This document shows, piece by piece, positions 13,183 to 25,572 of a DNA stretch of 64,000 nucleotides (position 1 is its first letter; every line of letters starts with the position of its first letter). The translations under genes and the position numbers were made by a program. Under the pieces are notes generated by a model. The model was not told where the DNA came from, searched no databases, and worked only from the letters and a program-made list of their open reading frames with translations. Origin of the DNA: Citrobacter farmeri (GTDB taxonomy: Bacteria > Pseudomonadota > Gammaproteobacteria > Enterobacterales > Enterobacteriaceae); contig NZ_CP077291.1 of NCBI RefSeq assembly GCF_019048065.1, forward strand, positions 4,278,001 to 4,342,000, written 5' to 3'.

Positions 13183-14673
13183 TTAACTTTTGCTTTTGAT
13201 TAAGGGGCTTTTATCACCACCGAACGGGATGGCACCGCTAAACGGTTTACCGTCGATAGCATCATGGGTACGCAGCGCCTCGGGTCGCAGCCAGCGCTGG
13301 ACGCGAGACGGCATGTCCAGACCAATCAGCAGGATCACCACAAAGGTCAGGCTGAAAGAGAGCGATCCCAGTGCGGTGCCCAGATCCAGACGCTGAGCAA
13401 TCAACGCCCCCAGGATCGGTGCCAACGCCCCGCCGAGTGCGCCGACGTTATAAGTGAAGCCCAGACCGGCCGCCCGCTGATCGGTATCGAAATAACCGCC
13501 AATCAATTTTGGCAAGATCCCGGAGATCCCTTGTCCCAGCATCTGCTGGAAAAACAGCAGAAAACCGAGAACCCAGACGTTAGTACCGCCTATCGCAAAC
13601 ACCGGAATGATCAGCACCTGTGAAGCCAGCAGACTGCACACATAAGCTTTACGGGTCCCCAGCCAGTCACCGAGGAAACCACCTACGCAGCAACCGACCG
13701 CGGCGCCAAAGCCGCTAAAGAAGAGCACGCGGGCCACGGTGGAAGGATCGTAAGCCAGCTCCGTTTTCAGATAAGTGGGCAACAACGCCTGAATCGGCCA
13801 CGAGTAGAGGAAAGCAAACAGGACGACGACCATGAGCATAACGCCCGTCGGCCAGCGCTTGCCGCTGCTTTGCACCATGAAGCTGATAAAGATCACCGCA
13901 CACAGCACACCCAGTACCGCGACAATCGCCGCATTTTGCAGGTCACCGGCAAAGCAGAACCACAGTGCCGTCGCCGCCGCTATCGTCATCAGCATATTGA
14001 CGACGCGATGCTCACCCCGATAGAGAATATCAACCATCGTGCGTACCGGCGCTTTACCTGCATGCTTCTCTTTCCAGTCCTCCGCTTCCGGTATGTTTTT
14101 CCGCAGCCAGAGCGCGAAAATAATCGGCAGGATGCCAATGAAGAACAGCGCGCGCCATCCCCAGACGGGCACGACCAGACTGTAGACCTGAGCCGCAATC
14201 ACGGCGCCAACAGAGAAGCCCGAGATCAGAAAACCACTGGCCTTATTACGCAGATGTTTTGGCCAGCTTTCAATTACATAGGTTGCACTGGAGCCATATT
14301 CACCCGCCATCCCCATGCCAATCACCAGTCGGGCGATAAACATGGTGGTGTAACCCGGCGCAAAACCGCAGGCCAGTGTCCCCATTGAGAACAGAATAAT
14401 ACTGGTGACCATTGCCAGACGGCGCCCATAACGGTCACCCATTGCGCCCAGCATTAACCCGCCAAACCAGCGGGAAATAAAAGCTGCCGAAATCAGACTC
14501 GCCGCCTGAACCGTCGTCAGCCCAAATTCGCCTTGCACTTCCGTCAGCACAAGGGCAATCAACACAAAATCAAAACCATCCAACAAATATCCCAGCCATG
14601 CGGCGGAAAATGCTCGCCATTGCGCCCGGTTGAGATGGCGATACCACGGGATGCTTTGGGTAGAAGTACTCAT
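13183..14673 (-). CDS. nanT: Sialic acid transporter NanT
   Basis: Major-facilitator proton symporter (496 residues, the E. coli length) for N-acetylneuraminate uptake across the inner membrane. Many hydrophobic segments are evident, with the MFS motif [10 protein letters not shown] between the second and third segments and a duplicated variant [12 protein letters not shown] in the second half. It lies between nanA and nanE, separated from nanA by a REP pair. Confidence 0.97.
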   Translation of the reverse strand: MSTSTQSIPWYRHLNRAQWRAFSAAWLGYLLDGFDFVLIALVLTEVQGEFGLTTVQAASLISAAFISRWFGGLMLGAMGDRYGRRLAMVTSIILFSMGTLACGFAPGYTTMFIARLVIGMGMAGEYGSSATYVIESWPKHLRNKASGFLISGFSVGAVIAAQVYSLVVPVWGWRALFFIGILPIIFALWLRKNIPEAEDWKEKHAGKAPVRTMVDILYRGEHRVVNMLMTIAAATALWFCFAGDLQNAAIVAVLGVLCAVIFISFMVQSSGKRWPTGVMLMVVVLFAFLYSWPIQALLPTYLKTELAYDPSTVARVLFFSGFGAAVGCCVGGFLGDWLGTRKAYVCSLLASQVLIIPVFAIGGTNVWVLGFLLFFQQMLGQGISGILPKLIGGYFDTDQRAAGLGFTYNVGALGGALAPILGALIAQRLDLGTALGSLSFSLTFVVILLIGLDMPSRVQRWLRPEALRTHDAIDGKPFSGAIPFGGDKSPLIKSKS

Positions 14674-14703
14674 TTTACTCTCCCGACGATTTTTTTACTG
14701 TAT

Positions 14704-14785
14704 TGCCGGATGGCGGCTTCGCCTTATCCGGCCTACATATCGTGTTGTGTTTTGTAGGCCGGATAAGCATCAGCGCCATCCGGCA
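14704..14785. repeat. REP pair (BIME) between nanA and nanT
   Basis: Two inverted REP units, 14704-14737 (TGCCGGATGGCGGC...) and 14753-14785 (ends CGCCATCCGGCA), face each other around a 15-base spacer. Extragenic palindromes of this type are typical of enterobacteria and can act in mRNA stability, attenuation or gyrase binding. It starts 5 bases beyond the nanA stop. Confidence 0.9.
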
Positions 14786-14790
14786 CCCCA

Positions 14791-15684
14791 TCAGGAACGT
14801 TCCGCCATCAATTGTTCCGCCAGCGCTTTCAGTTCCGGCAGATATTTTTCATCTACAGGGGCAAACGGCTTGCGACACAGTGGTACAGAAATCACATCCA
14901 TATAGTGCAGAACCGTTTTCAACCCGCGGAACACGCCAGCCTTAATCAGTAGATCGATAACCTTATTGCACTCTGTTTGCAGCTTTTGCGCCGTCCGGAT
15001 GTCACCTTCTTTGAGTGCTTTTACCATTCCCAGATACCGCCAGCCCATGATGTTGTAAGTGCTGCCAATACCACCGTCCGCTCCGGCCAGCAGGCCAGAA
15101 GCGAAAATTTCGTCATAACCGTTATAGAGCACCAGATCCGGATGCGCGCGGCGGATCTGTTCCATCTGAAACAGATCGCCTGACGTTTGTTTCAGTGCGC
15201 CAACGCCTGGCAACGTCACCAGCGTGTTGATCTGATCCAGCGTTAACTTCACGCCACTCAACGCCGGAATGTTATAGACCACCATCGGCAGGCCATCTGC
15301 CGAATCAATGATGGCCCGGTAATGATCGCAGTGTTCCTCGAAGCTGAACGGATAGTAGAACGGCGTTACCGCAGAGACGGCATCAAAGCCGTAACGATGT
15401 GCTGCGCGAGCGAGCTGCTGGCTCTCGTGGGTGCTGACCGTTCCAACGTGAGCGATAAGCATCACTTTGCCCTTCGCCTCTTCCGCAACCACTTCCAGTA
15501 CCTGCTCCCTTTCCGCACAACTCTGCACAAAGGCTTCGCCGGTAGAACCACCTACATACAACCCATCAATACCCTGAGCGATGTTGAAACGCACCAGTCG
15601 GCGCAGGCTCTCAATATCCAGTTTTTGCTGGTTATCGAAGGGGGTTAACAATGCTGGCATTACGCCTCGTAAATCTTTTGCCAT
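14791..15684 (-). CDS. nanA: N-acetylneuraminate lyase NanA
   Basis: Class I aldolase (297 residues) that cleaves sialic acid to ManNAc and pyruvate. The Schiff-base Lys165 (GALKQTSGD), Tyr137 ([10 protein letters not shown]) and the carboxylate-binding GGSTGE loop at 45-50 are all present. The ATG at 15682-15684 ([10 protein letters not shown]) gives the E. coli length; the ORF can be extended by five residues. First gene of the nanATEKQ operon. Confidence 0.97.
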   Translation of the reverse strand: MAKDLRGVMPALLTPFDNQQKLDIESLRRLVRFNIAQGIDGLYVGGSTGEAFVQSCAEREQVLEVVAEEAKGKVMLIAHVGTVSTHESQQLARAAHRYGFDAVSAVTPFYYPFSFEEHCDHYRAIIDSADGLPMVVYNIPALSGVKLTLDQINTLVTLPGVGALKQTSGDLFQMEQIRRAHPDLVLYNGYDEIFASGLLAGADGGIGSTYNIMGWRYLGMVKALKEGDIRTAQKLQTECNKVIDLLIKAGVFRGLKTVLHYMDVISVPLCRKPFAPVDEKYLPELKALAEQLMAERS

Positions 15685-15718
15685 AACGACCTCTGTCATG
15701 ATTAGTGTTATCTGACTG

Positions 15719-15741
15719 CATACCTTTATACCTGTTATACC
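15719..15741 (-). promoter_or_regulatory. NanR operator: three GGTATA-type repeats
   Basis: Read on the minus strand, two exact GGTATA hexamers (15736-15741 and 15727-15732) and one GGTATG (15719-15724) recur at 8-9 base periods just upstream of nanA. GGTATA repeats are the known binding sites of the GntR-family repressor NanR, released by N-acetylneuraminate. Confidence 0.88.
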
Positions 15742-15780
15742 AGATCAAATAAGCAGCAGCACAATACAGAACGCTTATAG

Positions 15781-15796
15781 TGCGATCTGCTTCACT
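15781..15796 (-). promoter_or_regulatory. Candidate CRP site of the nan promoter
   Basis: TGCGA-N6-TCACT, close to the CRP core, lies about 45 bases further upstream of nanA than the NanR repeats. CRP activates the nan operon in E. coli; occupancy here is inferred from the position. Confidence 0.5.
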
Positions 15797-15817
15797 AAAC
15801 GATCGTCAGGATCGCGA

Positions 15818-16600
15818 TCACTTACGTGTTTTTGAATTTTTACCGAGAGCGTGCCAGGTGGCGGAAACGCTGTTGAGATGAGATTGCAAAGCGCGATCGG
15901 CTTCATCCGGGTCGCGCTGGCGGATGGCCTCCACGATGGCAATATGCTGCTGATAACTCACATTATTATGCTCGTAAAGCTCACGATCCGGCACGGTCGG
16001 GCGAGCGGCGATCAGCCAGTCCAGCAGCGCAACGTGGATCGCCATAAAGATCGGATTGCCGGGGATCTCCGCCAACACGCGATGAAAATCGACATCTGAA
16101 CGAATGAACAGCGCATTGTCATCCAGCGACCGGCTGTTGATCTCCAGTGCTTTTGCCAGCAGATCGATTTGTTCGTCTGTCGCATTCTCAGCGGCATAAC
16201 GCACGAGGCTGGACTCAAAGAACAGGCGCAACTGCTCGAAGTGGGCAATACCGTCTGGATGCGCGAGGAAATCTTTCGCCATTCCGGACAGTTCACCAAT
16301 GATGGTATCCGCCGAAGGACGCGAAACGCGGGCGCGTTCGCCGTTGTTAATTTGCACCAGACCTTTACGCTTCAGCGCCGCCAGTGCCTCACGTACTGAA
16401 GGACGACCAACGTTGAAAAAGGCCATCAGTTCCCGCTCGGACGGCAACTGTTCCCCCTCGCCAAATTCACGGCGACGGATCATCTGCTCTAACTCTTCTT
16501 CGACCATTTCCGACAGCTTTTTACGCGCCAGCGGACGACGGCGAAGGCTACGCCCAATGGTAGCGGGAGAATCTTCTGCTTGCGAATCGAATGCGTTCAT
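15818..16600 (-). CDS. nanR: Sialic acid regulator NanR (GntR family)
   Basis: FadR-subfamily GntR repressor (260 residues). A winged helix-turn-helix is visible at about residues 30-95 ([25 protein letters not shown] in two parts), followed by the all-helical FCD effector domain with metal-type residues ([10 protein letters not shown] and the terminal [11 protein letters not shown]). The start is ATG at 16598-16600 (MNAFDSQ), with AGG upstream; the longer frame to 16720 is unconserved. It is transcribed toward nanA with its operator between them. Confidence 0.95.
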   Translation of the reverse strand: MNAFDSQAEDSPATIGRSLRRRPLARKKLSEMVEEELEQMIRRREFGEGEQLPSERELMAFFNVGRPSVREALAALKRKGLVQINNGERARVSRPSADTIIGELSGMAKDFLAHPDGIAHFEQLRLFFESSLVRYAAENATDEQIDLLAKALEINSRSLDDNALFIRSDVDFHRVLAEIPGNPIFMAIHVALLDWLIAARPTVPDRELYEHNNVSYQQHIAIVEAIRQRDPDEADRALQSHLNSVSATWHALGKNSKTRK

Positions 16601-16690
16601 AAGACCTATTTGCGAGTCACGGTGACAAACAACAGCAGGCTCATCGTAACACAGGATTGGAAGGAGGGTGAAACCGTGGTCGGCACGATC

Positions 16691-16717
16691 AAAAACAGGC
16701 CTCACTGGGCCTGTTTT
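16691..16717 (-). terminator. Rho-independent terminator of sspAB
   Basis: Stem AACAGGCC at 16694-16701 with GGCCTGTT at 16708-16715; on the minus strand it is followed by a U-run, seen as AAAAA at 16691-16695. It lies just after the sspB stop. Confidence 0.85.
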
Positions 16718-16720
16718 CAT

Positions 16721-17221
16721 CTATTTAACAACACGTAATGCCGGTCGACCACCTCGCGGCGGCGGCGGATCGTCATCCGGGCTGTTGTCATCGTCATGAT
16801 CCGGCTTGTCACCGTCAATGACTGACATAACGGTTTCGCTCTCTGTGCCAGATGTCACATCATCGTCATTAAGACTGGCAACATCCTCGTCATAGGCCGC
16901 TTCCGGTTCAAACATCGTTCCGGCACCGTTTTCACGCGCATAAATAGCCAGCACTGCTGCTAACGGCACAGAAACCTGACGCGGAACACCGCCAAAACGC
17001 GCATTAAAACGCACTTCGTCGTTAGCCAGCTCCAGATTCCCCACCGCACGCGGTGCAATGTTCAGGACAATCTGCCCGTCGCGTGCATATTCCATTGGAA
17101 CATGCACACCAGGCAACGTCACATCCACCACCAGGTGCGGCGTGAGTTGGTTGTCCAGCAACCACTCATAGAAAGCACGCAGCAGATACGGACGACGTGG
17201 TGTTAGCTGTGACAAATCCAT
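16721..17221 (-). CDS. sspB: ClpXP adaptor SspB
   Basis: Specificity-enhancing factor (166 residues) that tethers ssrA-tagged proteins to ClpXP. The folded N-terminal domain (residues 1-110) is followed by an acidic linker rich in Asp and a C-terminal ClpX-binding tail, GGRPALRVVK. It lies 5 bases downstream of sspA in the same operon. Confidence 0.96.
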   Translation of the reverse strand: MDLSQLTPRRPYLLRAFYEWLLDNQLTPHLVVDVTLPGVHVPMEYARDGQIVLNIAPRAVGNLELANDEVRFNARFGGVPRQVSVPLAAVLAIYARENGAGTMFEPEAAYDEDVASLNDDDVTSGTESETVMSVIDGDKPDHDDDNSPDDDPPPPRGGRPALRVVK

Positions 17222-17226
17222 CAGTA

Positions 17227-17865
17227 TTAACCCCGGCCAAGACGCATTTCGCGTTCAGCTTCGGTTAAAGACGCCAGGAAAGAATCACGCTCGAAGACGC
17301 GGGTCATGTAACCTTTCAACTCCTTCGCGCCCGCACCACTGAATTCAATGCCCAGTTGCGGCAGACGCCACAGCAGCGGTGCCAGGTAGCAATCCACCAG
17401 GCTGAATTCATCGCTCAGAAAATACGGTTTCTGACCGAATACCGGCGCAATCGCCTGCAGTTCTTCACGCAGTTGTTTGCGGGCAACGTCAGCTTCTGAA
17501 GCAGACCCGCTAACGATGACGTTCATCAGCGTATACCAGTCTTTTTCGATACGGTGCATGTACAGGCGGCTTTCACCACGTGCCACCGGGTAAACCGGCA
17601 TCAATGGCGGATGAGGGAAACGCTCATCCAGGTATTCCATAATGATGCGAGATTCCCACAGGGTCAGCTCACGATCCACCAGTGTCGGGACGCTCTGATT
17701 CGGGTTGAGGTCAATCAGATCCTGCGGAGGATTGTCCTTTTCCACGTGCTCGATCTCGAAACTTACACCTTTCTCCGCCAACACAATGCGGACCTGATGG
17801 CTATAGATGTCAGTAGGACCAGAAAACAGCGTCATTACCGAACGTTTGTTGGCAGCGACAGCCAT
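17227..17865 (-). CDS. sspA: Stringent starvation protein A SspA
   Basis: RNA-polymerase-associated protein (212 residues) with a glutathione-S-transferase fold: an N-terminal thioredoxin-like half (TLFSGPTDIYSHQVRI) and a helical C-terminal half. It is induced on starvation and aids acid tolerance in E. coli. Near-identical to the E. coli protein along its length; in an operon with sspB. Confidence 0.97.
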   Translation of the reverse strand: MAVAANKRSVMTLFSGPTDIYSHQVRIVLAEKGVSFEIEHVEKDNPPQDLIDLNPNQSVPTLVDRELTLWESRIIMEYLDERFPHPPLMPVYPVARGESRLYMHRIEKDWYTLMNVIVSGSASEADVARKQLREELQAIAPVFGQKPYFLSDEFSLVDCYLAPLLWRLPQLGIEFSGAGAKELKGYMTRVFERDSFLASLTEAEREMRLGRG

Positions 17866-18110
17866 GAAAACCTCCAGGTATATTCAGAATTTTTACTGCT
17901 ACCGGCCATCGCATGGCCAGTCAGAAGTGATGTCACCCACTTCGGAAAAGTCATCATCGTTCAAAAAGCAAACAAAAAATGAGCAATACCCGATATTTGG
18001 GCAGAAAATTGGATGATAGTTTACCAGATTTTGTGACCTTTGTGGTGAGTCGATTCTGGAAATGGGGAAAAAGAGGGTATTGTCAGCGGTTTACGCCAGA
18101 TTTATTCATA
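17866..18110 (-). promoter_or_regulatory. sspA upstream region
   Basis: Intergenic stretch between sspA and the rpsI terminator. It contains a short inverted repeat with GGCCAT and ATGGCC around 17905-17920 and A+T-rich sequence near 17965-18030 where the sspA promoter is expected. No gene is supported. Confidence 0.4.
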
Positions 18111-18136
18111 AAAAAACCCGCCGAAGCGGGTTTTTT
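18111..18136. terminator. Terminator of rplM-rpsI
   Basis: A-run, stem ACCCGC at 18116-18121 with GCGGGT at 18126-18131, then a T-run to 18136. It is symmetric, so it could act in both directions, but only rpsI (minus) runs into it. Confidence 0.88.
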
Positions 18137-18169
18137 CGCCAACCGTAATCTGCCAGAGGCAGAAAACAA

Positions 18170-18565
<396 letters not shown>

Positions 18566-18577
18566 CTATAATCCCGA

Positions 18578-19175
<598 letters not shown>

Positions 19176-19237
19176 GAGAAGTCGGGGTCAAAGATCGACC
19201 CCTAAATGTGATTTGCTCAACAGTTTGTTGGCAGCCA

Positions 19238-20365
19238 TCAGGGCATGTGCTCTCGCTTCAGATACTCTTCGCTCTGCATCTCCTGCAAACGCGACAGACA
19301 GCGCTGAAATTCGAACTTCAGTCGCTCGCCCTGATACACCTCATAGAGAGGCACGGCGGCGCTCACCACCAGCTTGACGTGGCGCTCGTAAAATTCATCC
19401 ACCAGCGCAATAAAACGGCGCGCTTCGCTTTCCATCAGCGGCGTCATCACCGGCACATCAAACAGCATTACCGTATGATATAACCGTGACAGCGCAATAT
19501 AGTCGTGCTGGCTACGGGCATCGACACACAGGGTGTGAAATGATACCGCCAGCGTCTGGTTTTCTATGCCCATCGTCGGTAATGGACGGTGATTGATCTC
19601 CAGAACCGGTCCTTGCTGTTCACGTTTGACACCCGCCAACGCCAGCCAGAGGTTGTCCATCTGCTGCTGCGTTTCATTGTTCAGCGGGGAGAGCCACAAA
19701 TGCGCCTGGGTCAATGTCCGCAGACGATAATCCACGCCGGCATCAACGTTCATGATGTCACAATGTTGTTTAATCGCATCGATCGCGGGAAGAAAACGCG
19801 TACGCTGTAACCCATTACGGTAGAGCTCATCAGGCGGAATGTTCGATGTCGCCACCAGCGTAATACCGCGCGCAAACAGCGCCTTCATCAGACCGCCGAG
19901 CAGCATGGCGTCGGTGATGTCAGAGACAAAAAACTCATCAAAGCACAGCACATCCGTCTCGGCCTTAAAACGGTCGGCCAGGATTTCAAGCGGATCGGTT
20001 TGCCCCTGGAGAGCAGTTAACTCCTCATGCACGCGCAGCATAAAGCGATGAAAATGCAGGCGCTGCTTACGCACGCCTGGCAGGCTATGGTAGAACAGGT
20101 CCATTAGCCAGGTTTTCCCTCGCCCTACGCCCCCCCACATGTATAAGCCTCGCACCGGAGCGTTGCGTGACTCTTCTTTTTTCCCCAGCAGCTTACCGAC
20201 GCGAGCCATAAACCCTTTTGTTTCCGGGACAGCGGTTTTGTTCGAGGTCAACGCCTGGTAAATGATCTCCAGACGATTGACCGCTTCTTTTTGCACGTCG
20301 TCGGGCTGGTGAGTACCATCGTTAATGGCTTTTAGGTAACGCGATGTGGGGGTAAAGCTCTGCAT
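19238..20365 (-). CDS. zapE: Cell division ATPase ZapE
   Basis: AFG1-like P-loop ATPase (375 residues) that associates with the Z-ring and affects FtsZ assembly under heat or low oxygen in E. coli. Walker A is GGVGRGKT at residues 78-85 and Walker B-like LCFDEF follows near residue 140. It is divergent from zapG. Confidence 0.95.
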   Translation of the reverse strand: MQSFTPTSRYLKAINDGTHQPDDVQKEAVNRLEIIYQALTSNKTAVPETKGFMARVGKLLGKKEESRNAPVRGLYMWGGVGRGKTWLMDLFYHSLPGVRKQRLHFHRFMLRVHEELTALQGQTDPLEILADRFKAETDVLCFDEFFVSDITDAMLLGGLMKALFARGITLVATSNIPPDELYRNGLQRTRFLPAIDAIKQHCDIMNVDAGVDYRLRTLTQAHLWLSPLNNETQQQMDNLWLALAGVKREQQGPVLEINHRPLPTMGIENQTLAVSFHTLCVDARSQHDYIALSRLYHTVMLFDVPVMTPLMESEARRFIALVDEFYERHVKLVVSAAVPLYEVYQGERLKFEFQRCLSRLQEMQSEEYLKREHMP

Positions 20366-20557
20366 GATGTTATTGTTATTCCTTGAAAATCGGTGTGCCG
20401 TCGTTCACGGTTGACGAAAAAAAGGCCGTTCTACACTACGCGATATAAAGACGGGATTCCACTTCTGCGGGATTAGCGGTTATAGTGGCAGTATCAGGCG
20501 CAGGCATGGAGCCTAAAGCCAACACCCTACGGAAACAAAAGACAACGGGAGATGTTC

Positions 20558-20956
20558 ATGACCTGGGAATACGCGCTAATTGGGTTAGTCGTCGGCATCA
20601 TCGTCGGTGCTGTAGCCATGCGTTTTGGCAACCGGAAACTACGTCAGCAACAAGCGTTGCAGTACGAACTGGAAAAGAATAAAGCCGAGCTGGAAGAGTA
20701 TCGCGAAGAGTTGGTCAGCCATTTTGCCCGCAGCGCCGAGTTGCTGGACACCATGGCCCACGATTATCGCCAGCTGTATCAGCACATGGCGAAAAGCTCC
20801 AGCAGCCTGCTGCCGGAACTGTCAGCGGAATCTAACCCGTTCCGTAACCGTCTGGCCGAGTCTGAAGCCAGCAATGACCAGGCACCGGTACAAATGCCGC
20901 GTGACTATTCCGAAGGTGCATCCGGCCTGCTGCGTAGTGGTGCAAAGCGCGACTAA
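20558..20956 (+). CDS. zapG: Inner-membrane division/elongation protein ZapG (YhcB)
   Basis: DUF1043 protein (132 residues) with a single N-terminal membrane helix (YALIGLVVGIIVGAVAM) and a cytoplasmic coiled coil (about residues 30-70), then a Ser/Pro-rich tail. It links to divisome and elongasome components in E. coli. Start ATG 20558 (MTWEY) has GGGAG 6 bases upstream; an ATG-less start six bases earlier is less likely. Confidence 0.93.
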   Translation: MTWEYALIGLVVGIIVGAVAMRFGNRKLRQQQALQYELEKNKAELEEYREELVSHFARSAELLDTMAHDYRQLYQHMAKSSSSLLPELSAESNPFRNRLAESEASNDQAPVQMPRDYSEGASGLLRSGAKRD

Positions 20957-20980
20957 TCGCACATCGTTAATATTTTTCCC

Positions 20981-20999
20981 GGGCGCAGCGATTGCGCCC
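20981..20999 (+). terminator. Weak terminator-like hairpin after zapG
   Basis: GGGCGCA at 20981-20987 pairs with TGCGCCC at 20993-20999, loop GCGAT. No T-run follows, so termination strength is doubtful. Confidence 0.4.
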
Positions 21000-21124
21000 A
21001 CCTCTTATCTCCCGTCCCGACTATCATTTAATCATTATCCGCATTGTTAGCAGATTGAAAATTCAATAACATCAAACTGTTTTGAATCGTCTTTCCCTTT
21101 ACTCAAGGTACGAGAGCAGGATCA

Positions 21125-22492
21125 ATGAAAATACAAACCCAGCTGTTGAGTGCATTAGCGTTAAGTGTCGGGTTAACTCTCTCGGCGCCATTTCAGGCCA
21201 TTGCGTCGATTCCAGGTCAGGTTCCCGGCCAGCCCGCGCTTCCCAGTCTCGCCCCGATGCTCGAAAAGGTGCTGCCTGCCGTCGTCAGCGTGAAGGTTGA
21301 AGGAACCGCGACCCAAACGCAGAAAGTCCCTGAAGAGTTTAAAAAATTCTTTGGTGATGACCTGCCAGAGCAGCAGGCGCAGCCGTTTGAAGGGCTAGGT
21401 TCCGGGGTTATTATCGACGCCGCGAAAGGCTATGTTCTGACCAATAATCACGTCATTAATCAGGCGCAGAAGATCAGCGTGCAGTTGAATGATGGGCGTG
21501 AATTCGAGGCTAAACTGATTGGCAGCGACGATCAAAGCGATATCGCCCTGCTGCAAATTCAAAACGCCAGCAAGTTGACGCAAATCGCTATCGCCGACTC
21601 GGATAAACTGCGCGTCGGTGATTTCGCCGTGGCAGTCGGTAACCCGTTTGGCCTCGGGCAAACCGCTACCTCCGGTATCGTTTCGGCGCTGGGGCGCAGC
21701 GGGTTGAATCTGGAAGGTCTGGAAAACTTTATTCAAACCGACGCCTCTATTAACCGTGGGAACTCAGGTGGCGCGCTGCTTAACCTGAACGGTGAGCTGA
21801 TCGGTATTAACACGGCCATCCTTGCGCCTGGCGGCGGCAGCGTTGGAATCGGTTTTGCCATCCCCAGTAATATGGCCCAAATACTCGCGCAGCAACTGAT
21901 TCAGTTTGGTGAAATCAAACGCGGTCTTCTGGGCATTAAAGGGACCGAAATGACTGCCGACATCGCCAAAGCGTTCAAGATGGACGTGCAGCGCGGAGCC
22001 TTTGTCAGCGAAGTGCTGCCGAACTCCGGCTCCGCCAAAGCGGGCATTAAGTCCGGCGATGTGATTACCAGCCTCAACGGTAAACCACTCAACAGTTTTG
22101 CCGAGCTGCGTTCCCGGATTGCCACCACAGAACCCGGCACCAAAGTGAAGCTTGGCCTGTTGCGTAACGGCAAGCCGCTGGAGGTGGAAGTAACGCTCGA
22201 TACCAGCACCTCATCGTCTGCCAGCGCGGAGATGATCGCCCCGGCATTGCAGGGCGCGACACTAAGCGACGGTCAGCTCAAAGACGGCAGTAAAGGCATC
22301 AAAATTGACAGCGTTGAAAAGAGCAGTCCCGCCGCACAGGCTGGTCTACAGAAGGATGATGTGATCATCGGAGTCAACCGTGACCGGGTAAACTCTATCG
22401 CCGAAATGCGCAAAGTGCTGGAAGCCAAACCGTCCATTATCGCGCTACAGATCGTCCGCGGAAACGAAAGCATTTATCTGCTCCTGCGCTAA
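21125..22492 (+). CDS. degQ: Periplasmic serine endoprotease DegQ
   Basis: HtrA-family protease and chaperone (455 residues). A Sec signal peptide ends near residue 27 (AIA-S). The catalytic triad is His109 (TNNHVIN), Asp139 (QSDIALL) and Ser214 (RGNSGGALL), followed by two PDZ domains (from about residues 255 and 360). Start ATG 21125 follows GAGCAGGA. degS lies downstream, separated by a large inverted repeat. Confidence 0.97.
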   Translation: MKIQTQLLSALALSVGLTLSAPFQAIASIPGQVPGQPALPSLAPMLEKVLPAVVSVKVEGTATQTQKVPEEFKKFFGDDLPEQQAQPFEGLGSGVIIDAAKGYVLTNNHVINQAQKISVQLNDGREFEAKLIGSDDQSDIALLQIQNASKLTQIAIADSDKLRVGDFAVAVGNPFGLGQTATSGIVSALGRSGLNLEGLENFIQTDASINRGNSGGALLNLNGELIGINTAILAPGGGSVGIGFAIPSNMAQILAQQLIQFGEIKRGLLGIKGTEMTADIAKAFKMDVQRGAFVSEVLPNSGSAKAGIKSGDVITSLNGKPLNSFAELRSRIATTEPGTKVKLGLLRNGKPLEVEVTLDTSTSSSASAEMIAPALQGATLSDGQLKDGSKGIKIDSVEKSSPAAQAGLQKDDVIIGVNRDRVNSIAEMRKVLEAKPSIIALQIVRGNESIYLLLR

Positions 22493-22496
22493 ATCC

Positions 22497-22538
22497 AGTT
22501 AACCGGACATCAGCCTCGCGTGTGATGTCCGGTTAACT
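22497..22538. repeat. 16-bp perfect inverted repeat between degQ and degS
   Basis: AGTTAACCGGACATCA at 22497-22512 is the exact reverse complement of 22523-22538, with a 10-base loop. It begins 4 bases after the degQ stop. Without a T-run it may be a Rho-type or mRNA-stabilising hairpin that separates degQ and degS expression. Confidence 0.85.
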
Positions 22539-22582
22539 CGTGATATGCTGCTGCCGTTCCTTTTATTAATGACGCCTCCATC

Positions 22583-23650
22583 ATGTTAGTGAAGCTCTTA
22601 CGTTCGGTCGCAATTGGTTTGATTGTTGGCGCCATTCTTTTGGTCGCCATGCCTTCGCTTCGCAAAATCAACACACTTTCTGCGCCGCAATATGACAGTG
22701 CCGACGAGACGCCCGCCAGTTATAACTCAGCAGTACGTCGCGCGGCCCCCGCTGTGGTCAACGTCTATAACCGCAGTATGAACAGCACCGCGCATAATCA
22801 ACTGGAAATCCGCACCCTGGGTTCCGGTGTGATTATGGATCAGCGCGGCTACATTATTACCAATAAGCATGTGATCAACGATGCCGATCAGATTATCGTC
22901 GCCTTACAGGATGGGCGAGTGTTTGAGGCGTTGCTGGTCGGCTCTGATACGTTGACCGATCTGGCGGTACTGAAAATCAACGCCACAGGCGGTCTGCCGA
23001 CGATTCCGATCAATGCTGGACGTTCACCGCATATCGGCGACGTGGTACTGGCGATCGGTAACCCCTATAACCTTGGACAGACCATCACTCAGGGCATTAT
23101 CAGCGCCACGGGGCGTATCGGCCTGAATCCAACCGGACGGCAGAACTTCCTGCAAACGGATGCCTCTATCAACCACGGTAACTCTGGCGGAGCACTGGTG
23201 AACTCGCTGGGCGAACTCATGGGCATAAACACCCTGTCGTTTGATAAAAGCAATGACGGCGAAACGCCGGAAGGGATCGGCTTTGCCATTCCGTTCCAGT
23301 TAGCGACCAAGATTATGGATAAGCTGATCCGCGATGGTCGTGTTATCCGTGGCTACATTGGGATTGGCGGTCGTGAAATCGCTCCACTGCACACCCAGGG
23401 CGGCGGTATGGATCAGATTCAGGGGATCGTCGTGAACGAAGTCGCGCCTGATGGTCCAGCGGCGCAAGCCGGTATTCAGGTTAACGATCTGATTATTTCC
23501 GTGAACAGCAGACCCGCGGTCTCCGCACTGGAAACCATGGACCAGGTGGCAGAGATTCGCCCTGGATCGGTGATTCCGGTGATTGTCATGCGTGATGATA
23601 AGCAACTGACGCTGCAGGTCACCATTCAGGAATACCCGGCAACCAATTGA
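22583..23650 (+). CDS. degS: Site-1 protease of the sigma-E response, DegS
   Basis: Inner-membrane-anchored HtrA protease (355 residues) that senses misfolded outer-membrane porin tails through its single PDZ domain and starts RseA cleavage. One N-terminal membrane anchor (residues 4-23), triad His96, Asp126 and Ser201 (HGNSGGAL), PDZ from about residue 255. Length equals the E. coli protein. Convergent with mdh. Confidence 0.97.
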   Translation: MLVKLLRSVAIGLIVGAILLVAMPSLRKINTLSAPQYDSADETPASYNSAVRRAAPAVVNVYNRSMNSTAHNQLEIRTLGSGVIMDQRGYIITNKHVINDADQIIVALQDGRVFEALLVGSDTLTDLAVLKINATGGLPTIPINAGRSPHIGDVVLAIGNPYNLGQTITQGIISATGRIGLNPTGRQNFLQTDASINHGNSGGALVNSLGELMGINTLSFDKSNDGETPEGIGFAIPFQLATKIMDKLIRDGRVIRGYIGIGGREIAPLHTQGGGMDQIQGIVVNEVAPDGPAAQAGIQVNDLIISVNSRPAVSALETMDQVAEIRPGSVIPVIVMRDDKQLTLQVTIQEYPATN

Positions 23651-23670
23651 TTATTGGTCATCAGACAATA

Positions 23671-23700
23671 AAAAACCGGAGACATCGCTCCGGTTTTTTT
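23671..23700. terminator. Bidirectional terminator between degS and mdh
   Basis: A-run, stem ACCGGAG with CTCCGGT, then a run of seven T. The symmetric A/T tails suit two convergent genes. Confidence 0.92.
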
Positions 23701-23717
23701 ATGGCTTCACGATTCGC

Positions 23718-25542
<1,825 letters not shown>

Positions 25543-25549
25543 CCCTCTT

Positions 25550-25572
25550 CCCCGTCGCCTATGGCGGCGGGG
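25550..25572 (+). terminator. Hairpin after argR
   Basis: CCCCGTCGCC at 25550-25559 pairs with GGCGGCGGGG at 25563-25572 (one G-U pair, loop TAT), 7 bases after the argR stop. Only a short TAAAA follows, so it is a terminator candidate without a U-run. Confidence 0.6.
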
